Assembly: GCF_028736035.1 (NCBI RefSeq)
Contig: NZ_CP117866.1
Location: 8,845,001-8,909,000, forward strand
Origin: Streptomyces sp. T12
GTDB lineage: Bacteria; Actinomycetota; Actinomycetes; Streptomycetales; Streptomycetaceae
Direction: 5' to 3'
DNA: 64,000 bases
Part shown: piece by piece, positions 1 to 9,235 of the stretch
Numbering within the stretch: the stretch's first letter is position 1
Layout: every line of letters starts with the position of its first letter
Translations under genes and position numbers: made by a program
Notes under the pieces: generated by a model
Told to the model about the DNA's origin: nothing
What the model saw: only the letters and a program-made list of their open reading frames with translations
Database searches by the model: none

Positions 1-56
1 GGATCCCACGTCGACGATCCGTGCGCAGGGGACCGTTCCGGCGGCGGTCCACAGGC

Positions 57-87
57 ATGTGCGCAGGTTCGAATCCTGCCGGGGCAC
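57..87 (+). tRNA. 3' fragment of a tRNA gene (att-like scar)
   Basis: Positions 63-79 form a perfect five-pair T stem (GCAGG/CCTGC) around the invariant loop TTCGAAT. They are followed by a seven-base acceptor-like strand (CGGGGCA) and a discriminator. The T arm resembles actinobacterial tRNA-Arg. No matching 5' acceptor strand (TGCCCCG) or anticodon arm is found upstream, so this is only the 3' end. A retained tRNA 3' end followed by a terminator is what integrative elements leave at their attachment sites. Isotype and att role are inferences. Confidence 0.5.
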
Positions 88-97
88 TGCCGGAAAG

Positions 98-133
98 AGG
101 TCCTGACCAGCGGAAACGCTGGGCAGGACCTTT
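98..133 (+). terminator. Rho-independent terminator after the tRNA fragment
   Basis: A 15-bp stem with one mismatch (98-112 against 117-131) closes a GAAA tetraloop and runs into TTT. It sits 10 bases after the tRNA 3' end, as expected for a native tRNA terminator. Confidence 0.7.
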
Positions 134-471
134 CTCGTACGTACCAAAACGTAAACGGTCATTCGGCCGTTGCTGCCTCTCTGGAGCACAGTGTTCCCGC
201 GCGGCGAGTCCCGGTCCCGCCTCCCTCACGGCGCGTCGCCGCAGGTCAGAGCGCCTTCGCCGGGAGCTGGCCGACCTCGCTCGCCGCGAAGTCCCGACCG
301 GGCGGCGAGCGAGGGTCCGGGCGTTGACGCTTCCCGCGCACCAGCTGTGACCTGTGCACATGCGGTCGATGGCGCGTCAGAACGCTAACCGTCTGGCGGG
401 TCGTTGCGCCCAGAGTCCGATATGCGCTATTCACCCAATTCGCAGGAAGCCGACGATGCTCAGGCCGGCCG
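134..471. other. Intergenic stretch, no gene recognised
   Basis: Short open frames on both strands have no recognisable motif, no convincing ribosome site and low-complexity Arg/Pro-rich translations. I see nothing supportable here. Confidence 0.5.
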
Positions 472-819
472 TCAGCCGCGTTCTGCGAAGCCGAGTTGGC
501 GGGCGCGGCAGGCGGCGTTGTCGAAGACGTCGAGGAGGGTGTCGTGGACGTGGTGGTTCTGGAGGGTGAGGATGCCTTGTTCGATGGTGCCGCCGGTGGT
601 CACGCGGCAGTAGACGTGTTCAGGGTCCTGGCGGGTGGTGGTGAGGAGGTCGGCGGTGCCACGCAGGACCTGGCAGGTGAAGGTGAGGGCCTGGTCGTCG
701 GTAAATCCCGCTTTGGTGGCGACGTCGGTGAAGGCTTTGGCGATGTAGGCGACGAAGGCGGGGCCACCGCCGACGCGGGCTGTGGCATCGGCGATGAGGT
801 TCTCGTCTCCAATCCATTC
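472..819 (-). pseudogene. Pyrroline-5-carboxylate reductase-like C-terminal fragment
   Basis: About 115 codons match the dimerisation domain of ProC. The GGGPAF stretch corresponds to the family motif GSGPAY, followed by the helical segment and the threonine-rich TTGGTIEQG loop (family GGTT). The N-terminal NADPH-binding Rossmann domain is missing, and the upstream in-frame translation is unrelated Arg-rich sequence. It could not make a working reductase and is best read as a remnant. Confidence 0.6.
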
Positions 820-824
820 TGACG

Positions 825-1037
825 TGCGAAGTCTCCGACGCCAGCAGCACCGCCCCGCACCTGCGCCATGCCCGGGTCTTCGACGAAGGCGGCCGCGGCC
901 TGCTCCTGGTCGCCCAGCTCGCCGAGCGCTGGGGCGCACGGCACAGTGGCGAGGGCAAGGTCATCTGGGCCGAACAGGCCCTCCCAAGCAGAGGAAGCTC
1001 CGAACTCAGGCCTGTGACGGCGGACTTGAGACTGTAG
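825..1037 (+). pseudogene. HATPase (RsbW/SpoIIAB-like) C-terminal fragment
   Basis: An open frame of 70 codons carries the end of an anti-sigma-type histidine-kinase-like ATPase: DEGGRGLLLV, the ATP-lid glycines, then LAERWG and KVIWAE. This is typical of Streptomyces regulatory ATP-binding proteins. The N-box half and a start codon are missing. It abuts the reversed ProC-like remnant at about 820, so a rearrangement junction lies between them. Confidence 0.6.
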
Positions 1038-1082
1038 AGAGACGAGATCACCCGGGGCCGGCTCGGGGCTCGCGGAGCACGC

Positions 1083-2135
1083 TCAGTCGATGAGGGCGGA
1101 ATGACCTTTCGGCTCCTGTCCCTCGCGTCGCAGTCTGGAAGGTGACGTGTCGAACCACCGACGTACCGCACGAGTGAGGCTGGACTGTTCCTGCATCCCC
1201 AGGCTGGCCGCGATCTGCGAGAAGGACAGGTCGGTCCTCGTGATCAAGTCCAGGGCCTGACTCCGGCGTACACGATCGACGACGCCGGAGAAGGTCGTGC
1301 CCTCCTTGGACAGGGACCGCTGCAGTGAACGCGGGTGGAGACTCAGCAGGCGCGCGACTTTCGACAGGTCCGGACCGCTGGATCCGAGCTGTTCGCTGAG
1401 AATCGCTGCGACCAGGTCCGACATCGGCACGTGCTGGTGGCCGAAGTGCGTTTCGAGATGGTCCATCGCGATGTCGTGAAGCAGGTCATCGCCGCCGCTG
1501 ACCGGTGTCGAGAACAGTTGGCTCGGGACGCGCAGGGCCGCGCTCGGACAGTCGAATCTGACCTCGGCCCCGAAGTACGCCCGGTAGGAGCTTTCCTGTG
1601 CCAGGCGAGCGTGTGGAAGCAGGACCGAACGAAGTCCGTAGGGTGCGTCGCCGTGGATCAGCGTCAGGACTCGGTGGACGATCCCGATGCCGTAGTCGAT
1701 CGCCTGTGGTGATGCGTTGATGCCCGTGGTCGTGTAGCGAAGGCCGACCACACCGGGACTTCCCAGCGGATCGTCGGTTTCCTCGAGTGAGAGGGCCGGG
1801 CTGTAGACGAACAGGTACCGGCTCGCGCACTCGACGGCCTCGCCGATCGTGCGTGAGTTCTCCATGGCGATCGCCAGCGGTCCCAGCACATGCAGATCCT
1901 GCTGCGCCGCCATCCTCAACCCGAGGTCCGGAAGCGCGAATCGGCCGGCCGTTTCCTCGAGAACGCGCTCGACCATTCGGAGACTGGCGAACGAGTTGCC
2001 CTCGGCGATCCTCGCCTCGTCGAAGCCATATGCCGCGAGGAGTTCGGGGCCCGAGCCGCCGATCTCGGTGACGAGCGCGGACAGTCCCTGCAGGGCAGAG
2101 CACCGGACAGGAAGATCGGTGTCACGCAAGGACAA
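1083..2135 (-). CDS. AraC family transcriptional regulator (arabinose-binding-like type)
   Basis: The 350-residue protein has an N-terminal ligand-sensing region (about 1-200) of the OruR/ArgR-type AraC subfamily and a C-terminal double helix-turn-helix (about 250-335, with SKVARLLSLHPRSLQR and FSQIAASLGM). Family members activate amino-acid, lipid or aromatic catabolic genes when bound to the inducer. It is transcribed away from a second AraC gene at 2230, leaving a 94-base shared control region. The target is probably the nearby hydrolase/tautomerase genes, which is inference. Confidence 0.85.
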   Translation of the reverse strand: MSLRDTDLPVRCSALQGLSALVTEIGGSGPELLAAYGFDEARIAEGNSFASLRMVERVLEETAGRFALPDLGLRMAAQQDLHVLGPLAIAMENSRTIGEAVECASRYLFVYSPALSLEETDDPLGSPGVVGLRYTTTGINASPQAIDYGIGIVHRVLTLIHGDAPYGLRSVLLPHARLAQESSYRAYFGAEVRFDCPSAALRVPSQLFSTPVSGGDDLLHDIAMDHLETHFGHQHVPMSDLVAAILSEQLGSSGPDLSKVARLLSLHPRSLQRSLSKEGTTFSGVVDRVRRSQALDLITRTDLSFSQIAASLGMQEQSSLTRAVRRWFDTSPSRLRREGQEPKGHSALID

Positions 2136-2229
2136 ATCCTTGTCGCCTCAGGGCAAGTACCGGAATGTTTCGACGAAGCAAACTACGAGTCACGACCGAG
2201 AGGACAGCTTCTATCGAGCTGGAGCCGAA

Positions 2230-3183
2230 GTGACTGTCGCCCCATCCATGCTAAGCCCCGCCTGCTTGCTGACACCCGAAGAGTTGGACGTCCGCTGGAG
2301 GCTCGCCGTCCGCGACCGCCTTGCCTCCATGGACCTGCAGCTCACAGGGCCGGTCAAGCGCTTCGGATCTGCTGAGGAGCTGGACCTCGGAGACCTGCTC
2401 ATCACCGACTGGGTGTGCCCGCAGGTCGAAGGGACCCGAGGCAGAAACGCAGTGCGTCAGGACGATGACGCGCTGCTGCTCCTCGCCGCCAACGCCGGCC
2501 AACAGATCATCGAGACTTCTGACGAGACCGTCGTCCTGCGACCAGGAACGGTTCTCATCATGAGCACCCGCACGACCGGGCGGTTCGTCATCCCGGATCA
2601 CCTGGCCAAACGAACGGTCCGGGTGCCCATGAGCGCCCTGTCCCCGTTCGACGCGGGGGGCGGCGCACCCGGTTGCCTGCTCCTGGACACGGCTCAGAAC
2701 CCTTTGGCCAACCTCCTCCACGGCTTCCTCATGAGCCTGGACCGTCACATCGGGCGGATGTCCGCGGCGGAGGTCGAGGGAGCGCGCAACGCCCTCCTCG
2801 TCCTCATCGCCGGCGTGATCCGTGCGAGTCGACCCCACATCGGCGACGACGAGTTCCTGCAGTTGTTCCGACGGCGGCTGGAAGACTGGATCATCGACCA
2901 TCTCGCCGGTGGACCGATCAGAGTCGCCGACCTCGCTGCCGCCCACAGCGTTTCTCCGAGGACGGTCCACCGGGCCTTCGCGTCGACTGGGGACACCGTC
3001 GGGGCGGTCATCCGCATGCACCGCCTGGCAGCGGCCAGAGGCGACCTGGTGAACACGAACCTCTGCATCGCCGCGATCGCGCACCGGTGGGGCTTCTGCG
3101 ATGCCAGCCACTTCGGACGGGAGTTCCGTCGAGAGTTCTCGCTGTCGCCCGGCGACTACCGGGAAGCCCACGGATGCGCCTGA
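2230..3183 (+). CDS. AraC family transcriptional regulator (AraC-binding-like domain)
   Basis: A 317-residue regulator. Residues about 1-200 resemble the AraC-binding-like domain of aromatic-catabolism activators such as NphR. About 218-312 form the paired HTH, ending in the conserved GFCDASHFGREFRREF and P-x-x-YR pattern. The frame is open far upstream, but the GTG at 2230 has a GGAG six bases before it and leaves the divergent promoter free. The next genes downstream (hydrolase, tautomerase) are the obvious candidates for control. Confidence 0.85.
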   Translation: MTVAPSMLSPACLLTPEELDVRWRLAVRDRLASMDLQLTGPVKRFGSAEELDLGDLLITDWVCPQVEGTRGRNAVRQDDDALLLLAANAGQQIIETSDETVVLRPGTVLIMSTRTTGRFVIPDHLAKRTVRVPMSALSPFDAGGGAPGCLLLDTAQNPLANLLHGFLMSLDRHIGRMSAAEVEGARNALLVLIAGVIRASRPHIGDDEFLQLFRRRLEDWIIDHLAGGPIRVADLAAAHSVSPRTVHRAFASTGDTVGAVIRMHRLAAARGDLVNTNLCIAAIAHRWGFCDASHFGREFRREFSLSPGDYREAHGCA

Positions 3184-3356
3184 CCGTCTCCTCGTAGGCC
3201 GTGACACACCCGTACCACCCCGCGGCGCGATCCTTCTATGAGCCCTCGCAGGCATTCGTGGATTCTGGGCCCGACACCACCACTCGCGAGTGTCGGATCA
3301 CTCCGAGTGAACCTCCACACGACCGACGGACCATCGCAAGCGAATCGGAAGATCAC

Positions 3357-4262
3357 ATGAATCGAGAAGACATCGAGTTCCAGGGCGAGGGCGGCGTCAC
3401 CCTCCGGGGCTGGTTCTATCCGGCCAGGAACACCAGCACGTCGGCACCGGTCGTGGTCCTGGCGCACGGGCTGTCATGCGTCAAGGAGATGCACCTCGAC
3501 GACTATGCCGTGGTCTTCTCCGAAGCTGGCCTCAACGTGCTCGCCTACGATCACCGGAACTTCGGCGACAGTGAGGGAACTCCCCGCCAGGAGGTCGACC
3601 CGGTCCTGCAGTACCGGGATTTCCGGAACGCGATCACCTACGCCACCACCCGCCCCGAGGTGGACGCGTCGAAGATCGGCATCTGGGGCTCCAGCTTCTC
3701 CGGTGGACACGTCCTCATGGTCGCGGCGATCGACAAGAGGGTGAAGGCCGTCGTCTCCCAGGTGCCGTTCATCACGGGTCCGCGCACCCTGAGCCGGGCG
3801 ATCCGGCCGGACTTCATCCCGGTCTTCCGTGCGATCCAGGAGGGCGACCGACTCAACCGGTTCACCGGCGGAGAGCCCGCTATGGTCCCGGTCGTCGCGG
3901 CCGACCCTACGGCGCAGGCAGTGATGCCCGCGGCCGACGCCTACGAGTGGTTCAGCAAGACGTCGGCGGACCGGGCGCCCAACTGGAAGAACGAGCTGAC
4001 GGCTCGAAGCATGGAAATGGTGACCGAGTACGCCCCGGGTACCTTCATCAGCCGCATCGCGCCGACCCCGCTCCTGATGATCGTGGCTGACAACGACAGG
4101 GTGGCACCGTTCGAGTTGGCCCTCGACGCGTACGAGGAGGCCCGGGAGCCGAAGCAGATCATCGTCAAGCAGGGCGGCCACTTCGACTTCTACAGCGGCC
4201 CCGGCTTCGACGAGCTCTCCGCAGCCGCACGGGACCACTTCGTCAAGCACCTCCGGGGCTGA
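3357..4262 (+). CDS. Alpha/beta hydrolase (DLH/YcjY-like)
   Basis: A 301-residue cytoplasmic hydrolase. It shows the oxyanion-hole AHGLS (36-40), the nucleophile elbow GSSFSGG with Ser113, an acid near ADNDRVAP, and a late His in GGHFDFY. These form a complete Ser/Asp/His triad. The start ATG at 3357 follows a GGAA site. Family members cleave ester, lactone or amide bonds. It is followed 66 bases later by a tautomerase, suggesting a ring-opening or side-chain step in a catabolic route. The substrate is unknown. Confidence 0.8.
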   Translation: MNREDIEFQGEGGVTLRGWFYPARNTSTSAPVVVLAHGLSCVKEMHLDDYAVVFSEAGLNVLAYDHRNFGDSEGTPRQEVDPVLQYRDFRNAITYATTRPEVDASKIGIWGSSFSGGHVLMVAAIDKRVKAVVSQVPFITGPRTLSRAIRPDFIPVFRAIQEGDRLNRFTGGEPAMVPVVAADPTAQAVMPAADAYEWFSKTSADRAPNWKNELTARSMEMVTEYAPGTFISRIAPTPLLMIVADNDRVAPFELALDAYEEAREPKQIIVKQGGHFDFYSGPGFDELSAAARDHFVKHLRG

Positions 4263-4328
4263 GCCCCCTTCTGAGCCGCATCGACGAGCCGCACCTTCCG
4301 TCACCGATCCATCCAGCAAGGAGCCGCA

Positions 4329-4772
4329 ATGCCGTACTGGGAGATCTTCACCCCCGAGAGCGCCTTCACCCCGGAGGACAAGGAACAACTGTCCGAGAGG
4401 ATCACCTCGCTCTACACGGACTACGCCTATGACCTGCCGAAGTTCTATGTCGTCGTCCTGTTCAAGGACATGCCGGCGAACACCATGTACGTCGGTGGTA
4501 AGGCAAACAACAACTTCATACGGATCCGCGTGGACCACATCGCCCGGCAGATGGACGACCCCGAGATGCGGTTCCTGTGCATGGAGATCATCGAGGAGAA
4601 GCTGGCGCCGTTGGTCAAGGAGCGCGGCTACGACTGGGAGGTCCACATCGACGAGACCCCCATGGACCTCTGGCGCGTCCAGGGCCTCGTTCCGCCTCTG
4701 CCGGAGTCCGACATCGAGAAGCTCTGGGCCAGGGAGAACCGGCCCATCCCCTACGAGCAGCTGGCCGGCTGA
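4329..4772 (+). CDS. Tautomerase superfamily protein, cis-CaaD-like
   Basis: A 147-residue protein starting Met-Pro, so processing would expose the catalytic amino-terminal proline of the tautomerase superfamily. Its length and sequence (TSLYTDYAYDLPKFYV early, ENRPIPYEQLAG late) fit the fused-repeat cis-3-chloroacrylic acid dehalogenase-like group rather than the short 4-oxalocrotonate tautomerases. Many such proteins are annotated as putative oxalocrotonate tautomerases. It probably acts on an unsaturated keto acid from the same pathway as the upstream hydrolase. Confidence 0.8.
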   Translation: MPYWEIFTPESAFTPEDKEQLSERITSLYTDYAYDLPKFYVVVLFKDMPANTMYVGGKANNNFIRIRVDHIARQMDDPEMRFLCMEIIEEKLAPLVKERGYDWEVHIDETPMDLWRVQGLVPPLPESDIEKLWARENRPIPYEQLAG

Positions 4773-4867
4773 TCCCCTGACCGAGGTCCCGAGGCACCGT
4801 GGGGGTCCTGTCCACCGTGCGGGCCCCGGGACCTCATCCATCTCCGGAGGATCCGTCTGAGGAGCGC

Positions 4868-5485
4868 ATGATGACCACAGCGCATACCACCCGCGGCGAG
4901 GGCACCCGCTACCGAATCGACCGGCCGACCTTCGCGGACATCATGCGCGATCTGCGGATCCCGAGGAGCGATCTGGGAGCCGGGGACAGGGCCCGGTAGC
5001 CGAGAGCGCGGGGCGGGGGCTCGTAACGCGCGCGCTCTCAAGAGCACCACGGCTTCGGCTTCGAGGTCGCCGTCGACGGCATCGACGGCACGGTGCACCG
5101 CGCGTTCGGCACGCGCCCCAGCTCGGCGTACATCATCGACCCCTCAGGCACCATCGTGTTCCGGGCACATTGGTCGAACAGACTGGAGCCGCTCGAGGAG
5201 GCGCTGCGTGCCGTCGTCGCGGGCCGAGCACCCTCACCTACGAATGTGGGGCAGACGACACGCGCACTGACGCGGATGACGGCGTACGCGGATACCGCGC
5301 TCGCCGCTGCCGGTCGCGGGGCCCTGCGCGATTTCTGGCGAGCCGCACCACCGGTCGCAGCGATGATCACGCTGTCCAGACTTTTCCGCTCCCTGCCGAG
5401 CGAACGGCGCGTCGCGCCGACCGTCGCGATCACTCTGGCACTCTGCGCTGCCGCCGTCTCCGCGGGGTTGCTAGTCCTGCAGTGA
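4868..5485 (+). pseudogene. Redoxin-domain protein with internal deletion
   Basis: The frame from ATG 4868 encodes a plausible N-terminus ending IPRSDLGAGDRAR, then stops at 4997. A second frame, open from 5027 to 5485, encodes the end of a thioredoxin-like fold (VAVDGIDGTVHRAFG, SSAYIIDPSGTIVF) plus a long C-terminal tail with a hydrophobic end. The central part of the fold, including the region where the redox Cys would sit, is missing. Roughly 80-100 codons appear to have been deleted near 4995-5030, which also shifted the frame. It is inactive. Confidence 0.7.
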
Positions 5486-5659
5486 GCCGTATCAACCGCT
5501 CCAGCAGCCACGGTGGTGCTTCAGAGCAACGTGGCGCTCGCATACCAGCGCTCGGCGCACTCGTTCTATGAGTCACCGAGCGTGCGTTCATAACGTGACT
5601 TCGCCCGCCGACGTGCGCAATGCCGCGTCGGCCGACAACACCGCAACCGGAGGTACCTC

Positions 5660-6544
5660 GTGACCACTGACACCCACTCCTCGCCGGCCGCACCCCTCCG
5701 CGCCACGGTCTTCGTCGGTCGCTGGCCGAATGTCCCGGCCGAGGAGTTTCCCGGCGTACCGAACGGCACCTTCTCGCCCACCACGGCCACGCTCGTGAGC
5801 GGCGCCACCGAGGTGGTCCTGATCGACGCGCTCTACCTCAAGGACGACGTCCGCGACCTCGGTGACCTGATCGAGCGCACCGGCAAGAAGCTCACGACGA
5901 TCTACATCACCCACGATCACGCTGATCACTACCTGGGCTTCGGACCGCTCCTGGAGCGGTTCCCGGAGGCGAAGGCCGTGGCGCTGCCCCACGTGGTCGA
6001 GTCCATGAAGCAGAACATGCAGCTTCAGATCGAGCAGTGGCGCATGCTGTTCGGCGACACCTGCATCATGGCGGGGCCGCTTCCGGAGCCGCTCGAAGGC
6101 GACACGCTGTACGTCGACGGATCTCCCCTGCACATCATCGAGGTGAAGCAGGCCGACATCCATCCCACGAGCATCGTGCACATCCCCGAGATCGACGTCG
6201 TCGTGGCCGGTGACTCCGTCTACAACGAGATCCACCCGATGCTCGGCCTGTCGACGCCCGATGAGTGGCAGGACTGGCTCGAGACCGTCGACACCGTGGA
6301 GAGCCTCCGCCCGCGCATGATCGTGTCCGGACACCGCAGGCCCGACGGCGACGACTACGCGGTCGAGACCATGATCGCCCAGACCCGCGCCTACATCCAG
6401 GACTTCGCGGCTGCCTCCGAGGTCGCGAAGGACGCCGAAGAGCTGGTGGCCACCATGGTGGAGAAGTACCCGCACCACGGCAACGTCTGGACGCTCCAGT
6501 TCTCCGCCGGCGAGGCGATCGCGAAGCGCGATGCTGCTGAGTGA
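5660..6544 (+). CDS. MBL fold metallo-hydrolase
   Basis: A 294-residue metallo-beta-lactamase-fold enzyme with the zinc motif THDHADH (84-90), a downstream GDSVYNE metal-ligand loop and a final SGHRRP histidine. The GTG start at 5660 has a strong GGAGGT site. Family members hydrolyse thioesters, lactones or other esters. It precedes an acyl-CoA ligase by 74 bases. A truncated relative starts at 14590, showing that this family was duplicated or acquired twice here. Confidence 0.85.
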   Translation: MTTDTHSSPAAPLRATVFVGRWPNVPAEEFPGVPNGTFSPTTATLVSGATEVVLIDALYLKDDVRDLGDLIERTGKKLTTIYITHDHADHYLGFGPLLERFPEAKAVALPHVVESMKQNMQLQIEQWRMLFGDTCIMAGPLPEPLEGDTLYVDGSPLHIIEVKQADIHPTSIVHIPEIDVVVAGDSVYNEIHPMLGLSTPDEWQDWLETVDTVESLRPRMIVSGHRRPDGDDYAVETMIAQTRAYIQDFAAASEVAKDAEELVATMVEKYPHHGNVWTLQFSAGEAIAKRDAAE

Positions 6545-6618
6545 CCGAGCCTGTCACCCGAAGCCCGCACTGTTGCCTTCGCGTTGAAACGCGCCACACC
6601 ACGATAGGTGACCTCACC

Positions 6619-8085
6619 ATGAAATTCGCCTCTCTGCCCGACCGTCGCGCCGCATCCACTCCGGATGGGCCCGCGGTTGCCGACGGGCGTCAGTCGCTCA
6701 CCAATGCCCAGTTCCTGACCCGTGTCCGGGCTGCTGCTCGTCACCTTCAGGACCTTGGGATCGGTACTGGCGATGTCGTGGCGCTCAAGCTGACGAACCG
6801 TGTCGAGTTCGTGCTTCTGCTGTTCGCGGCCTGGCGGCTCGGGGCGACCGTCACCCCGGTCAATCCGAGCCTGACCGAGGGTGAGGTCGCACGGCAGCTC
6901 CACGACTCGGGCGCACGCGTGCTGGTCGTCGAGGACGGCACGACCGCTGCAGGCGTCGCCACGCCGGCCGTCGACGACCTGTACGGAGAGGCGGTGGGGT
7001 CGGGCCCGACGCCGCAGCTGGACTCGACCGCGCCGGCACTCTTGATCTACACCAGCGGAACGACGGGCGTACCGAAGGGCGTGATGCTCGACCACTCCAA
7101 CATCGACGCGATGGCGGCGATGGGGTGCCAGGCGATCGAGGCCGGGCCGACCGACCGCTGCTTGCTGATCCTGCCGCTCTTCCACGTCAACGCCATCGTG
7201 ATCAGCGTGCTCATGCCGCTGGTCGCAGGCGGCAGTGTCTTCATCACCGACCGGTTCGACCCCAAGACCTTCTTCGATCTCGTCGAGCGGGAGCGACCCA
7301 CCTACTTCAGTGCCGTGCCCACGATCTACAACATGCTCGAGGCGCTGCCGGCCGACGTTCGACCCGACACGTCCTCGCTGCGTTACGGCACTTGCGGCGC
7401 AGCACCCGCCTCCGCCGAGTTGCCGATCCGATTCGAGGCTCGGTACGGCTTCCCCATCATCGAGGGTTACGGGCTGTCCGAAGGAACCTGCTTCTCCACC
7501 GTCAACCCCGTCGCGGGTCCGCGCCGGGCAGGCACCGTGGGGGTTGTCGTCCCGGGGCAGGAGCTCCGGATCGTCGACGAGCAGGGTAATGAGCTGGCGA
7601 CTGGCATGGATGGTGAGGTCATCGTGCGTGGCCCCAACGTCATGCGTGGTTATCTCGGTCGGCCGGAAGACACGGCGAAGACGATCGTGGACGGCTGGCT
7701 GTACACAGGCGACGTAGGCCACCTGGACGCGGACGGCTACCTGACCCTGGTGGGGCGATCGAAAGACATGATCATCCGCGGTGGCGAGAACATCTACCCC
7801 AAGGAGATCGAGGACGTCCTCACGGCTGACCCGTCTGTCCTCGAGGCCGCCGTCATCGGTGTGCCTGACGAGAAGTGGGGAGAGGTGGTAGTCGCCTACG
7901 TCCAGCCGCGACCTGGTATGACTGTTCACCCCGCGGCTCTGGAAGCGCTGACTGCGCAACACCTCAGCGGCTACAAGCGGCCGACGTCGTTCTTCGTGGT
8001 CGACGCCCTCCCCAGGAACGCCGTCGGCAAGATCGACAAGCCCTCGTTGCGGGCCGCTCACGCCGCAGTCCTGTCATCCCATTGA
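6619..8085 (+). CDS. AMP-dependent acyl-CoA synthetase/ligase
   Basis: A 488-residue adenylate-forming enzyme. It has the P-loop YTSGTTGVPKG (144-154), the A5 motif EGYGLSEG, the A7 TGD, the A8 GRSKDMIIRGGENIYP and a C-terminal lysine in NAVGKIDK. It activates a carboxylic acid to its CoA thioester for beta-oxidation-type breakdown. The start ATG follows AGGTGA. It lies downstream of the MBL hydrolase and is probably co-transcribed. The acid cannot be predicted, but a fatty, aryl or terpenoid acid would fit the neighbouring dehydrogenases. Confidence 0.9.
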   Translation: MKFASLPDRRAASTPDGPAVADGRQSLTNAQFLTRVRAAARHLQDLGIGTGDVVALKLTNRVEFVLLLFAAWRLGATVTPVNPSLTEGEVARQLHDSGARVLVVEDGTTAAGVATPAVDDLYGEAVGSGPTPQLDSTAPALLIYTSGTTGVPKGVMLDHSNIDAMAAMGCQAIEAGPTDRCLLILPLFHVNAIVISVLMPLVAGGSVFITDRFDPKTFFDLVERERPTYFSAVPTIYNMLEALPADVRPDTSSLRYGTCGAAPASAELPIRFEARYGFPIIEGYGLSEGTCFSTVNPVAGPRRAGTVGVVVPGQELRIVDEQGNELATGMDGEVIVRGPNVMRGYLGRPEDTAKTIVDGWLYTGDVGHLDADGYLTLVGRSKDMIIRGGENIYPKEIEDVLTADPSVLEAAVIGVPDEKWGEVVVAYVQPRPGMTVHPAALEALTAQHLSGYKRPTSFFVVDALPRNAVGKIDKPSLRAAHAAVLSSH

Positions 8086-8356
8086 CCACCAGCAGATGCT
8101 CGGTCATCGAGGGCTCGCCATCTTCGAAGGTCGGGTGGCCCGCGGGGCGAGATTCCCTTCAGGGGCATGCTCGTGCGGATGGACGACCGCGAGGCAAGGG
8201 GCGAGCATCTGGCGAACGGTTCTATGTCCCGCGCCGCGTCCGACCGCCGCAACTCACCACGGCCTGCGCGACCGACGACCCTGCCTGCGTCTTGGCAGCG
8301 CCCATGGGCCATCGCGACGCCCAAGACGGGATGGCGCGGAGGCGGTCAGGAGCCGG

Positions 8357-8780
8357 CTCACCCAGACTGAGCGCAGGCGGGCCGGTGAGACCCCCGGCAG
8401 GACTTCGGCCACCGCCGACGCCCGATCGGACGAGCTGTCTCCTGATCCGGATCGGTGGTGGGCCTGGGCGTGATCGCCTCGCGCAGCCGATGGTGTCCTT
8501 GGACACCACGATCGTGAACATCGCTCTGTCCTCGGCCCAGTGGGGACTGGGGGCGTTCGATGACAGCCGCCAGTGAGTGATTACCGCATACACGCTCGCG
8601 TTCGGGAGTCTGCCTGCGGGCGGTCGGATCGCCGACCTGGTCGGACGCGAGCGGACCTTCCTTGTGGGCCTGGTCGGCTTCGCGGCAGCGTCCGCCCTGG
8701 CGGCGCCGCGACGGGCCCCGGCCTGTTCTTCGCGGCGCGTGCCTGCAGGGGGTGCCGAGCAGCAGGGTGCTTACCCGCCC
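8357..8780 (+). pseudogene. EmrB/QacA-type MFS transporter, decayed N-terminal part
   Basis: Three consecutive pieces rebuild the start of a drug-efflux MFS protein. 8357-8471 gives the N-terminal tail up to PDPDRWWAWA. 8484 onwards gives LDTTIVNIAL (motif of the first membrane helix). VITAYTLAFGSL and GGRIADLVGRERTF follow. A frameshift lies near 8472. The expected Trp codon is an in-frame TGA at 8574-8576, and another shift near 8705 precedes GLFFAARA. Only the first few of 14 helices remain. Confidence 0.75.
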
Positions 8781-9109
8781 GACCGGGTGACGCTCACAGC
8801 GGCCCCGCTGGCGATGCAGGTACCTGCCGAGCCGCTCAGCGGTGGCTGGTTGCCTATCACGCGGGCCGCTTCGATGCCCTGGATGTTTCATCGAGGGCCT
8901 GGCCTTGAGGACGCCTGGTCTCCCGACAGCGGCGATCCAACGGCAGGCGTCCGGCGTCGCGGCCCGGCGGGATCGGCCGAGCCCCCGGTAGGCACAGTGC
9001 ACGAGATCGTCACCTTTGCCGATCCGGGGCCGATAGTGATGGCGCACCGGAGCGCCAAGCGCCGCCGGGAGGCGTGGGTTCGAACTGCCGGAGCGAGGCA
9101 GGCGCACCC
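8781..9109. other. Intergenic remnant, nothing recognised
   Basis: This stretch lies between the MFS remnant and a transposase fragment. Translations in all frames show no convincing domain or start site. Confidence 0.4.
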
Positions 9110-9193
9110 AGGGAGGTCTGGCAGGCCGACCATCCCCAACTCGACATCTGGGTGCTCGACTTCTCCGGGAAACCGGGGCGCCCGTGGCTGACC
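9110..9193 (+). pseudogene. Mu/rve-type transposase catalytic-core fragment
   Basis: About 28 codons (EVWQADHPQLDIWVLD then GKPGRPWLT) match the start of the integrase core of Mu-type transposases, where the D of QADH-x-x-LD is the first catalytic Asp. Nothing of the rest of the enzyme follows. It is a small scar left between the MFS remnant and the TetR operon. Confidence 0.55.
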
Positions 9194-9235
9194 AAGCGCG
9201 ACGTAGCCGTGATGGGAGAGAGCCGACGTCGTTCG

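Noticed and set aside
1..87. A complete tRNA gene at the window start
   Set aside because: No 5' acceptor strand, D arm or anticodon arm can be folded with the 3' end.
3474..4841. 455-codon minus-strand open frame over the hydrolase and tautomerase
   Set aside because: Spans two real plus-strand genes and their gap; composition typical of a shadow.
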